Assembly: GCA_017625405.1 (NCBI GenBank)
Contig: JAGALB010000016.1
Coordinates: 1 to 64,000 of the forward strand
DNA: 64,000 bases
DNA from: Ruminiclostridium sp.
GTDB taxonomy: Bacteria > Bacillota > Clostridia > Oscillospirales > Ruminococcaceae
Direction of reading: 5' to 3'
Below the pieces are notes generated by a model. That model searched no databases and was not told where the DNA came from. It saw only the letters and a program-made list of their open reading frames with translations. The translations under genes were made by a program, and so were the position numbers. This document shows, piece after piece, positions 42,245 to 51,100 of the stretch (positions are counted from its first letter, which is position 1; the number at the start of each line of letters is the position of its first letter).

Positions 42245-42607
42245 TTACTTCTTGATTGTAAGGGATTCAACATTTTCGTGAACAGTTCTGTTTTCTGCGA
42301 TAGAGGAACGGAGAATACGGATTCTTGTTCTGTCGCCGCCTGTTTCGATTAATACTGTATCTTCCTTGACGCTGAGTACACGGCCGATGATACCGCCTGT
42401 TGTAACAACCTCGTCAGCAACCTGTAAGTTGTCAAGCATTTCCTTCATCTTTGCCGCACGCTTCTTTTCGGGGCGGATAAGAAGGAAGTAGAAAAGCACG
42501 AGCATAAGCACAAGGGGAACGAATGTAATAAGCATAGATTCCATTGTGCCGCCTGTTGCTGCGGAACCGTCAGTTGCTGTTGCCGCTAAAAGTGTGATTA
42601 AATCCAT
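42245..42607 (-). CDS. yajC: Preprotein translocase subunit YajC
   Basis: A 120-residue single-span protein of the Sec accessory complex (YajC-SecDF). One hydrophobic span (FVPLVLMLVLFYFLLIRP, about 28-45) is followed by RPEKKRAAKMKEMLDNLQVADEVVTTGGIIGRVLSV, the YajC signature. The N-terminus is a short Ala/Thr-rich exported tail. It follows aspS by 28 bases on the same strand and is probably the last gene of the gat-aspS-yajC run. Confidence 0.93.
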   Translation of the reverse strand: MDLITLLAATATDGSAATGGTMESMLITFVPLVLMLVLFYFLLIRPEKKRAAKMKEMLDNLQVADEVVTTGGIIGRVLSVKEDTVLIETGGDRTRIRILRSSIAENRTVHENVESLTIKK

Positions 42608-42635
42608 TGTAGTTTATCCTTTCTTCTGCCTTTGA

Positions 42636-44420
42636 TTAGTTCTGCTGATTTTTAAGGTCCTGAGGACGCTGTCTTACCTTGATGTGAACTTCTCTGAGCT
42701 GCTGCTCTGTTACTTCGGTAGGTGCGCCGAGGAGTAAGTCCTGAGCGTTGGAGTTCAGCGGGAATGCGATAACCTCTCTGATGCTTTCTTCGTCAAGGAG
42801 GAGCATAATCATTCTGTCAATACCGAATGCCATACCTGCGTGAGGAGGAGCACCGTACTTGAATGCGCTGTAAAGTGCGCCGAACTTTGCCGCAACGTCT
42901 TCTTCTGTATAGCCTGCAATATCGAATGCCTTGACCATAACGTCAATGTCGTGGTTACGTACAGCACCGGAAGCAAGCTCTACGCCGTTGCATACAACGT
43001 CATACTGCCATGCGAGAACATCGCAGGGGTTCTTTGTGTTGAGCGCTTCAAGCTCGCCCTGGGGCATGGAGAAGGGGTTGTGTGTGAAGATGGGCTTGCC
43101 TGTTTCTTCGTCTTCCTCGTACATGGGGAAGTCAACAATCCAGCAGATTTCGAAACGGCTTTCGTCAATAAGACCCATACGGTTTGCAACTTCAGTTCTT
43201 ATCTGACCTGCAAACTTTTCTGCATTCTTCTTGTTGTCAGCGATGAAGTAGAGAACGTCGCCTGCTTCAAGGGCGCAGCGGCTGATAAGCTCTTCTCTGT
43301 CGCCGTCACGTAAGAACTTGTCGATAGGTCCGTTGAATGCCATGGATTCTTCAACCTTGAAGTATCCCAGACCCTTCATGCCGATAGAAAGTGCATAGCT
43401 TTCCATATCCTTGAAGAAGGACTTGGACTTTTCAGCCATCTTAGGTACACGGATAGCACGTACAGTCTTGTTTGCGAAGGGCTTGAACTCGCTGTCTATG
43501 AATAAATCGGAAACATCTACGATAAATAAGGGGTTGCGAAGGTCAGGCTTGTCGGAGCCGTATTTCAGCATTGCTTCTTCAAAGGTTATTCTGGGGAAAG
43601 GAGCGTGTGTATATTCCTTTTTGCCGAACTTTTCAAGAACTGCTGCAAAAACCTTTTCACCTGCTGCGAAAACATCTTCCTGTGTAGCAAAGGACATTTC
43701 CATATCAAGCTGATAGAATTCGCCGGGAGTTCTGTCTGCTCTTGCGTCCTCGTCACGGAAGCAGGGTGCAAGCTGGAAATACTTGTCAAAGCCTGAAACC
43801 ATGTAAAGCTGCTTGAAAATCTGGGGGGCCTGGGGAAGAGCGTAGAACTTTCCGTGATGCTTTCTGCTGGGGATAAGGTAGTCACGTGCGCCTTCGGGAG
43901 AGGATGTGGAAAGGATAGGAGTCTGAAGCTCTAAAAATCCCATTTCCGTCATCTGCTCACGCATGTAGGACATAACCTGTGAACGGAACACGATATTGTC
44001 GTGTACCTTCTTGTTTCTCATATCGAGGAAGCGGTAGCGGAGTCTGATATCCTCGCCGCTTTCCTTGGAGGAAGGCACTTCAAAGGGAAGCTGAACGGAA
44101 ACCTTGCCTAAAATGTCAACCTTTTCCGCTTCCAGTTCTACTGTACCTGTGGAAATCTTTGTGTTGAAGGTGCTTTCGTCACGCTTTAAAATCTTGCCTT
44201 CGACGGAAACCGCACATTCCTTGTTGATACCTTCAAGGAGTGCTTCGTTGTTCTGGAATGTAACCTGGATGATTCCGTAGTGGTCACGAAGGTCAATAAA
44301 CTTGATACCGCCGTGGTCACGGATGTTTTCAACCCAGCCTGAAATGCGTACAACCTCTCCGATGTTTGCTTCGGAAATCATTCCGGTTGTATGGTCACGA
44401 TACTTGTTTTTAAGAAACAT
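42636..44420 (-). CDS. aspS: Aspartyl-tRNA synthetase
   Basis: A 594-residue class II synthetase of bacterial type, with the GAD insertion. Seen: the N-terminal OB-fold (VRISGWVENIRDHGGIKFIDLRDHYGIIQV), motif 2 FRDEDARADRTPGEFYQLDMEMSF, the GAD domain, and motif 3 GIDRMIMLLL near the end. The direct linkage to gatB, gatA and gatC suggests co-expression with the amidotransferase. Whether this AspRS also charges tRNA-Asn cannot be decided by eye. Confidence 0.96.
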   Translation of the reverse strand: MFLKNKYRDHTTGMISEANIGEVVRISGWVENIRDHGGIKFIDLRDHYGIIQVTFQNNEALLEGINKECAVSVEGKILKRDESTFNTKISTGTVELEAEKVDILGKVSVQLPFEVPSSKESGEDIRLRYRFLDMRNKKVHDNIVFRSQVMSYMREQMTEMGFLELQTPILSTSSPEGARDYLIPSRKHHGKFYALPQAPQIFKQLYMVSGFDKYFQLAPCFRDEDARADRTPGEFYQLDMEMSFATQEDVFAAGEKVFAAVLEKFGKKEYTHAPFPRITFEEAMLKYGSDKPDLRNPLFIVDVSDLFIDSEFKPFANKTVRAIRVPKMAEKSKSFFKDMESYALSIGMKGLGYFKVEESMAFNGPIDKFLRDGDREELISRCALEAGDVLYFIADNKKNAEKFAGQIRTEVANRMGLIDESRFEICWIVDFPMYEEDEETGKPIFTHNPFSMPQGELEALNTKNPCDVLAWQYDVVCNGVELASGAVRNHDIDVMVKAFDIAGYTEEDVAAKFGALYSAFKYGAPPHAGMAFGIDRMIMLLLDEESIREVIAFPLNSNAQDLLLGAPTEVTEQQLREVHIKVRQRPQDLKNQQN

Positions 44421-44459
44421 TGTCGTCTTTACCTTTCTTGTTGTTTATTTGCATTTAAC

Positions 44460-44478
44460 GGGCGGATAATATCCGCCC
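44460..44478. repeat. GGGCGGATA palindrome between gatB and aspS
   Basis: GGGCGGATA-A-TATCCGCCC, a perfect 9-bp inverted repeat with a single-base centre, flanked by TAACG and CGTTA outer arms. It resembles the hairpin at 1-24 (GGGGCGGG...CCCGCCCC). No T-run follows, so read-through from gatB to aspS is likely. Confidence 0.65.
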
Positions 44479-44483
44479 CTACG

Positions 44484-45917
44484 TTAACCCTTTAACTTCT
44501 TTTCAAGCATTTCACGGATAGCATTGGGTGTAGCCTGACCCTTGAGAGCCTTGTTTGCCTGACCCATGAAGAAGCCGAATACCTTCTGCTCGCCTGCACG
44601 GTACTGTTCTACGGGACCGGGGTTGTTTGCGATGATTTCGCCGATTACCTTTTCAAGTAAATCGTTGTCTTCCTTTACCCAGTAGTCGTTTTCGTCGCAG
44701 ATAGCTTCAGGTGTCTTGCCTGTTTCAAGCATTTCCTTGAAAATATTCTTGTAGTTGTTCTTGTTTATCTTGTCGGTGTCACCGTACTTTACAAGATTTG
44801 CAACCTGTTCGGGAGTAACCTCAAGGTTATCCATGCTCATTTCGCCTAAGTTTATTCTTCTCATGAATTCACCCAGCATGAAATTGAGAACGGTCTTGGG
44901 GTTGTTGTAAACCTTGAGTGCGTTTTCAAAGAAATCGCATATATCCTTGTCCGCAATAAGAGTGTCAGCGTCAATTTCCTTGAAGCCGTAATCATTCATA
45001 TAGCGGTTCTTTCTGTCCTCTGCCATTTCGGGAAGGCTTTCACGGATAGCTTCAAGCTCTTCCTCTGTAAAGATAATGGGCGGAATGTCAGGGTCGGGGA
45101 AATAACGGTAGTCGTGAGCGTCTTCCTTGGAACGGAGTGTGGAGGTTTCGCCTGTGCTGTCGGAGAAACGTCTTGTTTCCTGCACAACCTCGCCGCCTGC
45201 TTCAAGAATTTCGGTCTGGCGGTAGATTTCGTACTCGATTGCACGGCCTACTGCCTTTACGGAGTTAAGATTCTTGATTTCGGCTCTTGTACCCAGCTTT
45301 TCAGCGTCCTTTTCCGCAAGGGAGATGTTTACGTCGCATCTGAGAGAGCCCTGCTCCATCTTACAGTCGCACACTTCGGCGTACTTTAAGAGAAGTCTTA
45401 TCTTTTCGATAAATGCCATAACCTCTTCCGCGCTGTGGAAATCAGGCTCGGTTACGATTTCGATAAGAGGAATACCGCAGCGGTTGTAGTCTGCTAAGGT
45501 AGCCTTTGAATAATCGTCATGCACCAGCTTGCCTGCGTCTTCTTCCAGGTGGATGCGGTTTATTCTGATTCTCTTGTCGCCCTCGCTTGTCTTTATGTCA
45601 ACGTGGCCGTTCAGGCATACAGGTCTGGGCATCTGAGAAATCTGATAAGCTTTGGGAAGGTCGGGGTAGAAATAATTCTTTCTGTCCCACTTTGTGAAAC
45701 GTGAAATTTCACAATTCATGGTATAGCCCGCTTTTACGATATACTCAACAGCTGTGTGGTTAAGAATCGGAAGTGTTCCGGGAAGTCCCGAACAAACGGG
45801 ACAGCAGCGTGAGTTGGGGTCGCCGCCGAATTCAGCGGAGCAGGTGCAGAATACCTTGGATTTTGTAAGGAGCTCTGCATGGATTTCAAGTCCTATTGTA
45901 GGATAAAGTCTTGCCAT
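44484..45917 (-). CDS. gatB: Asp/Glu-tRNA amidotransferase subunit B
   Basis: A 477-residue GatB, which binds the misacylated tRNA and activates its side chain in the GatCAB complex. Seen: YPTIGLEIHAELLTKSKVFCTC, CPVCSGLPG (zinc-type cysteines), KWDRKNYFYPDLPKAYQISQ, RIHLEEDAGK, NRCGIPLIEIVTEPD and the C-terminal YqeY-like tail domain (RAGEQKVFGFFMGQANKAL). It lies 18 bases after gatA. Confidence 0.97.
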   Translation of the reverse strand: MARLYPTIGLEIHAELLTKSKVFCTCSAEFGGDPNSRCCPVCSGLPGTLPILNHTAVEYIVKAGYTMNCEISRFTKWDRKNYFYPDLPKAYQISQMPRPVCLNGHVDIKTSEGDKRIRINRIHLEEDAGKLVHDDYSKATLADYNRCGIPLIEIVTEPDFHSAEEVMAFIEKIRLLLKYAEVCDCKMEQGSLRCDVNISLAEKDAEKLGTRAEIKNLNSVKAVGRAIEYEIYRQTEILEAGGEVVQETRRFSDSTGETSTLRSKEDAHDYRYFPDPDIPPIIFTEEELEAIRESLPEMAEDRKNRYMNDYGFKEIDADTLIADKDICDFFENALKVYNNPKTVLNFMLGEFMRRINLGEMSMDNLEVTPEQVANLVKYGDTDKINKNNYKNIFKEMLETGKTPEAICDENDYWVKEDNDLLEKVIGEIIANNPGPVEQYRAGEQKVFGFFMGQANKALKGQATPNAIREMLEKKLKG

Positions 45918-45935
45918 TTTTACAGTTCTCCTTTC

Positions 45936-47384
45936 TTATAATGTGCAGCGTACGGGGCTGAATGTCTTTTCAAATGCGTCCGCTGTCTGAATGAGTGTTG
46001 CTTCGTCAAAACGCTTGCCTACGATGCTCATACCGATAGGCATTCCGTTCTTGTCATAGCCGCAGGTTGTGTTGATTGCGGGGAGAGAAGCGATATTTAC
46101 GGTAACAGTGCAGATATCTGCTGTATACATCTTTACAGGGTCGTTGTCCTGTGCGCCGATTTTGTATGCAACGCTGGGCGCTGTGGGTGTAAGGATAACG
46201 TCTGCCTTTTCAAATACGTCGTTATATTCCTTGATGATTTCCTGCTTCAGGGCAAGCGCCTTGCGGTAGTATGCGTCATAGTAACCGCTGGAAAGTGCGT
46301 AGTTGCCGAGGAGAATGCGGCGCTTTACTTCTTCGCCGAAGCCTCTTGAACGGCTGTCACGGATCATTTCTTCAAAGCTTCTGCCTTCGCCTCTTAAACC
46401 GTACTTGATGCCGTCGTAACGGGAAAGGTTGGAGGCCGCTTCAGCGGAAGCGATGAGGTAGTAAGCAGGAACTGCATACTTTAAGGAGCTGATGGAGCAG
46501 TCAACAAGCTCTGCCCCCATCTTTTCATATTCCTTAGCTGCCGCCATAACTGCGTTCTTTACTTCTTCGTCAACAGCGTCGCTGTAAAACTCCTTAGGAA
46601 GCGCAATCTTCATGCCCTTTAAGCTTTCGCCGATTTTTCCGTTGAAATCTGTGAAGGGAACGTTCTTGCTGGTAGCGTCATGTGCGTCAACACCTGCGAC
46701 AGCGTTTAAAATGATACCGCAGTCCTCAGCTGTTCTTGCGATAGGTCCTATCTGGTCAAGGGAGCTTGCGAAAGCTACGAGACCGTAGCGGGAAACTCTG
46801 CCGTAGGTGGGCTTTAAGCCTGTAACGCCGCAGAAGGATGCGGGCTGACGGATAGAACCGCCTGTGTCAGAGCCGAGAGCCGCCGCACACAGTCCTGCGG
46901 AAACTGCTGCCGCAGAGCCGCCTGAAGAGCCGCCGGGTACGCATTCTGTATTGTAAGGATTCTTTGTCTTTGCAAAAGCACTGGTCTGGTTGGAGCCGCC
47001 CATAGCAAACTCGTCCATGGAGGTCTTGCCCAGCATTACGTAATTTTCAGCGTTCAGCTTTTCGATTACGGTTGCGTTATAAGGGGGAACGAAATCCTCC
47101 AGCATCTTTGAGGAGCAGGTTGTCTTCACGCCGTCGGTGCAGATGTTGTCCTTGATTGCAAGGGGGATACCTGTGAGGGCGGTTGCCTTTCCTCCGTCGA
47201 TGACTGCCTGAGCCTTTTCAGCCGCAGAAAGTGCGTTTTCTTCGGTAACTGTGATGTAGGAAAGCACCTTGCTGTCCTTATCCTTGATTTCGCCTATGAA
47301 TTCCTTTGCAAGCTCTGCTGCGCCGATTTCTTTTGAATCAAGCATTTTACGCAGAGATGCTACTGTTGTGTTTTTTAAGTCCAT
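45936..47384 (-). CDS. gatA: Asp/Glu-tRNA amidotransferase subunit A
   Basis: A 482-residue amidase that liberates ammonia from glutamine for GatB. The Ser-cis-Ser-Lys triad is visible: Lys in AIKDNICTDG, cis-Ser in GGSSGGSAAAVSAG, and catalytic Ser in GSDTGGSIRQPASFCG. The C-terminal GMPIGMSIVG and LIQTADAFE are typical. The ribosome site GAAAGGAAA is good. Unlike most genomes, gatC does not directly precede it: 294 bases of palindromic repeats (47385-47678) intervene. Confidence 0.97.
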   Translation of the reverse strand: MDLKNTTVASLRKMLDSKEIGAAELAKEFIGEIKDKDSKVLSYITVTEENALSAAEKAQAVIDGGKATALTGIPLAIKDNICTDGVKTTCSSKMLEDFVPPYNATVIEKLNAENYVMLGKTSMDEFAMGGSNQTSAFAKTKNPYNTECVPGGSSGGSAAAVSAGLCAAALGSDTGGSIRQPASFCGVTGLKPTYGRVSRYGLVAFASSLDQIGPIARTAEDCGIILNAVAGVDAHDATSKNVPFTDFNGKIGESLKGMKIALPKEFYSDAVDEEVKNAVMAAAKEYEKMGAELVDCSISSLKYAVPAYYLIASAEAASNLSRYDGIKYGLRGEGRSFEEMIRDSRSRGFGEEVKRRILLGNYALSSGYYDAYYRKALALKQEIIKEYNDVFEKADVILTPTAPSVAYKIGAQDNDPVKMYTADICTVTVNIASLPAINTTCGYDKNGMPIGMSIVGKRFDEATLIQTADAFEKTFSPVRCTL

Positions 47385-47424
47385 TATATTTTCCTTTCAG
47401 GATTAACACTATTTTCAGATTTTA

Positions 47425-47656
47425 TCAAGCCTTTTGTAAAAGGCTTGACCGAAAACTTTCAGTTCTCGCTTCGTTCGTTTTTGAGAAATATTATAAAGCA
47501 GTTTTGTACTCCCTGCCGTTCTTCCTGCTTCGGTAAAGCAGAGTCTGTAAAAGGCAGGAATTTGCAGCGGCACACTGTGCTATATCTGATTTTGTGCCGT
47601 TTCGTCCCCTGCCGTTCTTCCAGCTTCGGTAAAGCAGAATCTGGTAAAAGGCAGGA
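47425..47656. repeat. Palindrome and two CCTGCC elements between gatC and gatA
   Basis: TCAAGCCTTTT/AAAAGGCTTGA at 47425-47448 is a perfect 11-bp inverted repeat with a 2-base centre. CCTGCCGTTCTTCC...GTAAAAGGCAGGAA occurs at 47512-47560 and again at 47608-47656, 96 bases apart, and each can fold on itself. No gene is seen in this 294-base gap. The module also occurs at 25624-25673 (reversed) and 30720-30770. Confidence 0.8.
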
Positions 47657-47678
47657 ACCTGCTGCGGCGCTTCGCCGC

Positions 47679-47957
47679 TTATTCCATCATTTTGGGTACT
47701 ACGTAGCAGTTATCACGGGGATTTGTGTTCTGCTGAAGCTTTTCGGCAGCAAAGGAGGGCATAGCCTCGTCCTTTCTCAAATCGTCATAGGCGATTTCGT
47801 TCTTATCCTTGGTATCATCGTAGCTGATGTCGAAATCCTTGATTGTATCCATAAGATTTATGATATCGGACATCTGAGCGATAACCTTTTCCTGTTCTTC
47901 TTCGGTGTAATTGAGCTTTGAAAGACCGCATAAATGGTCAAGAGTCTTTATATCCAT
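47679..47957 (-). CDS. gatC: Asp/Glu-tRNA amidotransferase subunit C
   Basis: A 92-residue GatC, the small clamp that stabilises the GatA-GatB complex. Seen: LDHLCGLSKLNYTEEEQEKVIAQMSDIINLMDTIKDFD at the N-terminus and LRKDEAMPSF...NCYVVPKMM at the end, both family hallmarks. Start 47957 (MDIKTL) is preferred; the upstream ATG at 47975 adds six residues overlapping the ribosome site. It is preceded by a promoter and a 7-bp leader hairpin and is separated from gatA by a repeat block. Confidence 0.93.
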   Translation of the reverse strand: MDIKTLDHLCGLSKLNYTEEEQEKVIAQMSDIINLMDTIKDFDISYDDTKDKNEIAYDDLRKDEAMPSFAAEKLQQNTNPRDNCYVVPKMME

Positions 47958-48016
47958 GACGACCTGTCCTTTCATTTTGTGTCGGGTCAGAGAACACTGA
48001 CCCTATTATCCAATCT

Positions 48017-48045
48017 ATTATACTACAAAACGGGAGAGAATGCAA
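48017..48045 (-). promoter_or_regulatory. Promoter of gatC with leader hairpin
   Basis: Minus strand: TTGCAT (48045-48040), 17-base spacer, TATAAT (48022-48017). Between it and the gatC start lies the inverted repeat GGGTCAG-TGTTCT-CTGACCC (48003-47984), which may be a small leader hairpin or operator. Confidence 0.72.
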
Positions 48046-48099
48046 GGTGTTTTTTGCAGATTTTTATTATTAATATAGTATTTTTTTGAGTGAAAATAT

Positions 48100-48127
48100 A
48101 AAAAACGCAGGTTGCCCTGCGTTTTTT
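48100..48127 (-). terminator. Terminator of rlmB/pseudo-P-type-ATPase unit
   Basis: Perfect stem AAAAAACGCAGG/CCTGCGTTTTTT on the minus strand with a 4-base centre, 21 bases after the stop of the 48149-51466 gene. Confidence 0.9.
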
Positions 48128-48148
48128 GTTTTAATTTGTAATCCCGCC

Positions 48149-51100
48149 CTAATATTTTCTGAACGCCTGTACCAGCATAACTGGAATTGTCCACAGCAGA
48201 TTATATGCGATAATAACCGCAGCGGAGAATATTCTTGTCTTGACGGAAAGGGCGAAAATCACCGCCAGCACCGCCGCCAAGAACACGCCGAACAGCATTA
48301 CCGTCTGGGAAAGGCTTACGTCGCTCACCAGCTTTTTAGCCGCAAGAATCGCCTTTCCGAAAGAAAGGAACGAGCCGTTGCAGGTGATTCCGCCTGAGCC
48401 GCGTGAGGTATATTTTGTGTTTTCCGTGAAGATTTCATGGAGATTTGAGCCGATAACCTTTACCTTTTCGGGGTCAATGTCGAATAAATCCGCAATTTTT
48501 CCTGCCGAAACAAGGGAATCGGTGGTCTTTACGATAAGTGAAACGCCTCTGTCTGTAAGATCGCACAGGCAGTTTCTGATATTCTGGTTTGCGGTAAGTC
48601 TGATAAAGAAGATAATGGCAAGCTCGCCGCCTACTGCCAGATAAACCGCTTCAGAGCCGCCACGGCAGTACTTTGCAATTGCGCCAAGCTCAGGCACCTT
48701 GATGCTGTGATGCTTCATGTGCTCACGGTTGCCCATGATAAGGCGCTTGTTGCCGTACCAGCCCATAACGCCCATGTTGTCTTCAAAAACAACGCCGTCA
48801 ATATCCGCAAGCATCTCCTTTTTGCCGCCTATCATCTCGAAGAAAAGACGGGAAAGAATGGAGTTGCACTTGATTGCAAGGCTTGCCGCAAGGATAATCG
48901 CCTGGTCGAGTGTTATGTTGTTAATGGAGTTCTGCAGCTTGCAGGGCTTCATGTTGGTGCAGACAACGCTGGAGATGGGGAAAATCGACGAAACATCGGT
49001 GATGATTGCGTTTGTTTCGCTGTACTCCTCAGCTGTGCTGTAACCAAGAATGGTGCTTCCTGTTTTAAGCAGGGATTTCGTTGCACGGCGAAGGGGGTTG
49101 TTTACGATAAACATAAGGGAGAAGGGTGCGAAAAGGCATACAAAGCCGATTGCCGCACTGCTCGCCCAGAAAATGTTGTTTTCAAGTCCGTCAATTCCGT
49201 TGGGAATGAAGTATGTGAGCAGACCGAGAATAACGCCGCCGATAAGAGAAACGGGAGCCAGGAAGCGTGAGATTCTGTCCGCCTTGTCCTCGCAGTAGCT
49301 CTTTCTCAGGAAATCGGTGATATATTCGGTTTTTCTCATGGTGGCAAGCACGGGGAGCTGATGGACAACGCCCTTTGTAAAGGCGCTTACCTCGCTTTCG
49401 CCCTCCACCATATCCGCATAGAAGCGGTTTTCATCCGCAGCAATAAAACGGAAATTCTTTCTTGCCCTGGAAATCATGCTCAGCTTTCCGAGAGTGTTGA
49501 AAAGCAGACCCACAAGGGCAACGGGGATGAATATGTATGCGTTGTCACGCTGTAAATCATCGGGATTGGATAAATGAAGCACTGCGCCCACAAGGGAAAG
49601 TATGCAGCTGAGCGCACAGGTGCTGTCGCAGTCCGCCTTGCCCTTGAACAGCTTGGTAATGCCGCTTACAATTGCGGAGTTGCACAGGCTCATGCCTATT
49701 ACGCCTGCAATAAGGTTGAAATAAATGAAGCCGTCGGCAAAATATCGCTTGTTGAGGAAGTTGCTTTCCTCGCCCAGAAGACCCACGCCGAAGTTTATGG
49801 AAACCTCCTGTAAAACAACCACGCCTGTAAGCACCAGGGTAACGATAAGCAGGAGAACGAACCTGAGCTTCAGGCTCTTGTGGGTTTCGGTAAGGTCCTC
49901 CCATACCTGTCCGTCATCATCGGAAGCGTCGAATTCCTCTTCGGTTTCGCCGTAGCTGAAATCGTCGTCGTCGGTGATGTCTTCAAGCACAAAGTCTGTA
50001 ATTCTGCGCTTTTTCTTTGAAGCTAAGGATTTAAGCTTCTGCTCGCCCACAACGGGATTTGAAACGGGGATATGACCCGTCTGGGGCATAGACGCACGGT
50101 CAATCTCAATAAGGAAGCCGTTTGTCTGGGTTATGGTGCGTGACACCTTTTCCAGCTGCTCTGTAACGGAACGTGGCGACTGCGCCGCAATATCATCAAG
50201 GCGCTTCTGCTCGATAGTTCTGTTGATAGAGGCTAAAATGGGGTCATCGTATTTTTTCTTTTTGGGCTGTTCCGCCTTCTTTGCGGGAATTTCAGCGGTT
50301 TTCTGTCTGCCCTTCTCCATTTCCATTGTGTCGCCGTCTGCAACAGCCATATCCACATTGGGAATGTAAGGGCCTGCAATTTCGCTTGTGTCGCCGAGGA
50401 CAAAGGTCTTGTCAAGGTCAATGGAGGAGTGCGCCTGACCTCTCAGCTCGGGCATTACAATGGTTTCGCCCGAAACTATATCGTCGATTTCACGTTCGCC
50501 GATTTTTGTGTTTGCTTTTGCGATTTCCTTCAGCTCATTGCCTGCAATACCCACTGTGTCGCCGGAAAGCTGTGCCGCAGGTATTGTTTCTATCATCTGT
50601 GTAAGCCCCTGATTCTTGACGCCTGTATCCATAGGATTGAAGGCGGTCAGGAAATCGTCGGGGTCTTCCAGGTTCATTTCTCTTTCAAGACGCTTCTGGA
50701 CATCCGCTTCCTGTTTTACTCTGCGGACTTCCTTTTCAAGCTCCAGCTCCTCGGTTGTTGCGGGGACTGCCTCTTCCTTTTCGGGTTCTTCCTCGAATTT
50801 TGGGATTTCTATGGGAGCTTCTTCAAAAACTATATTCTTTGTGGCAAAACGCTTTTCGGATTCCTCTTCCTCACGGCGGATTCTTTCAGCTTCACGGCGT
50901 GCCGCTTCCTGTTCCTCTGCCGCAAGTGCCGCAATTCTTGCCGCTTCTTCGGCTTCCCTGCGTTCCTTTTCTTCAATAAGACGCTTGCGCTCCGCTTCTT
51001 CTTCCTCGGCTCTGCGCCTTTCCATTTCCGCCTTGCGGTTCATCTCCTCAAGCTCGGCCTGACGCTTTTTCATTGCCTCTTCTTCGGCTCTGCGCTTTGC

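Noticed and set aside
47984..48003. Terminator upstream of gatC
   Set aside because: A 7-bp hairpin without T-run located between promoter and start codon; listed only as a leader structure.
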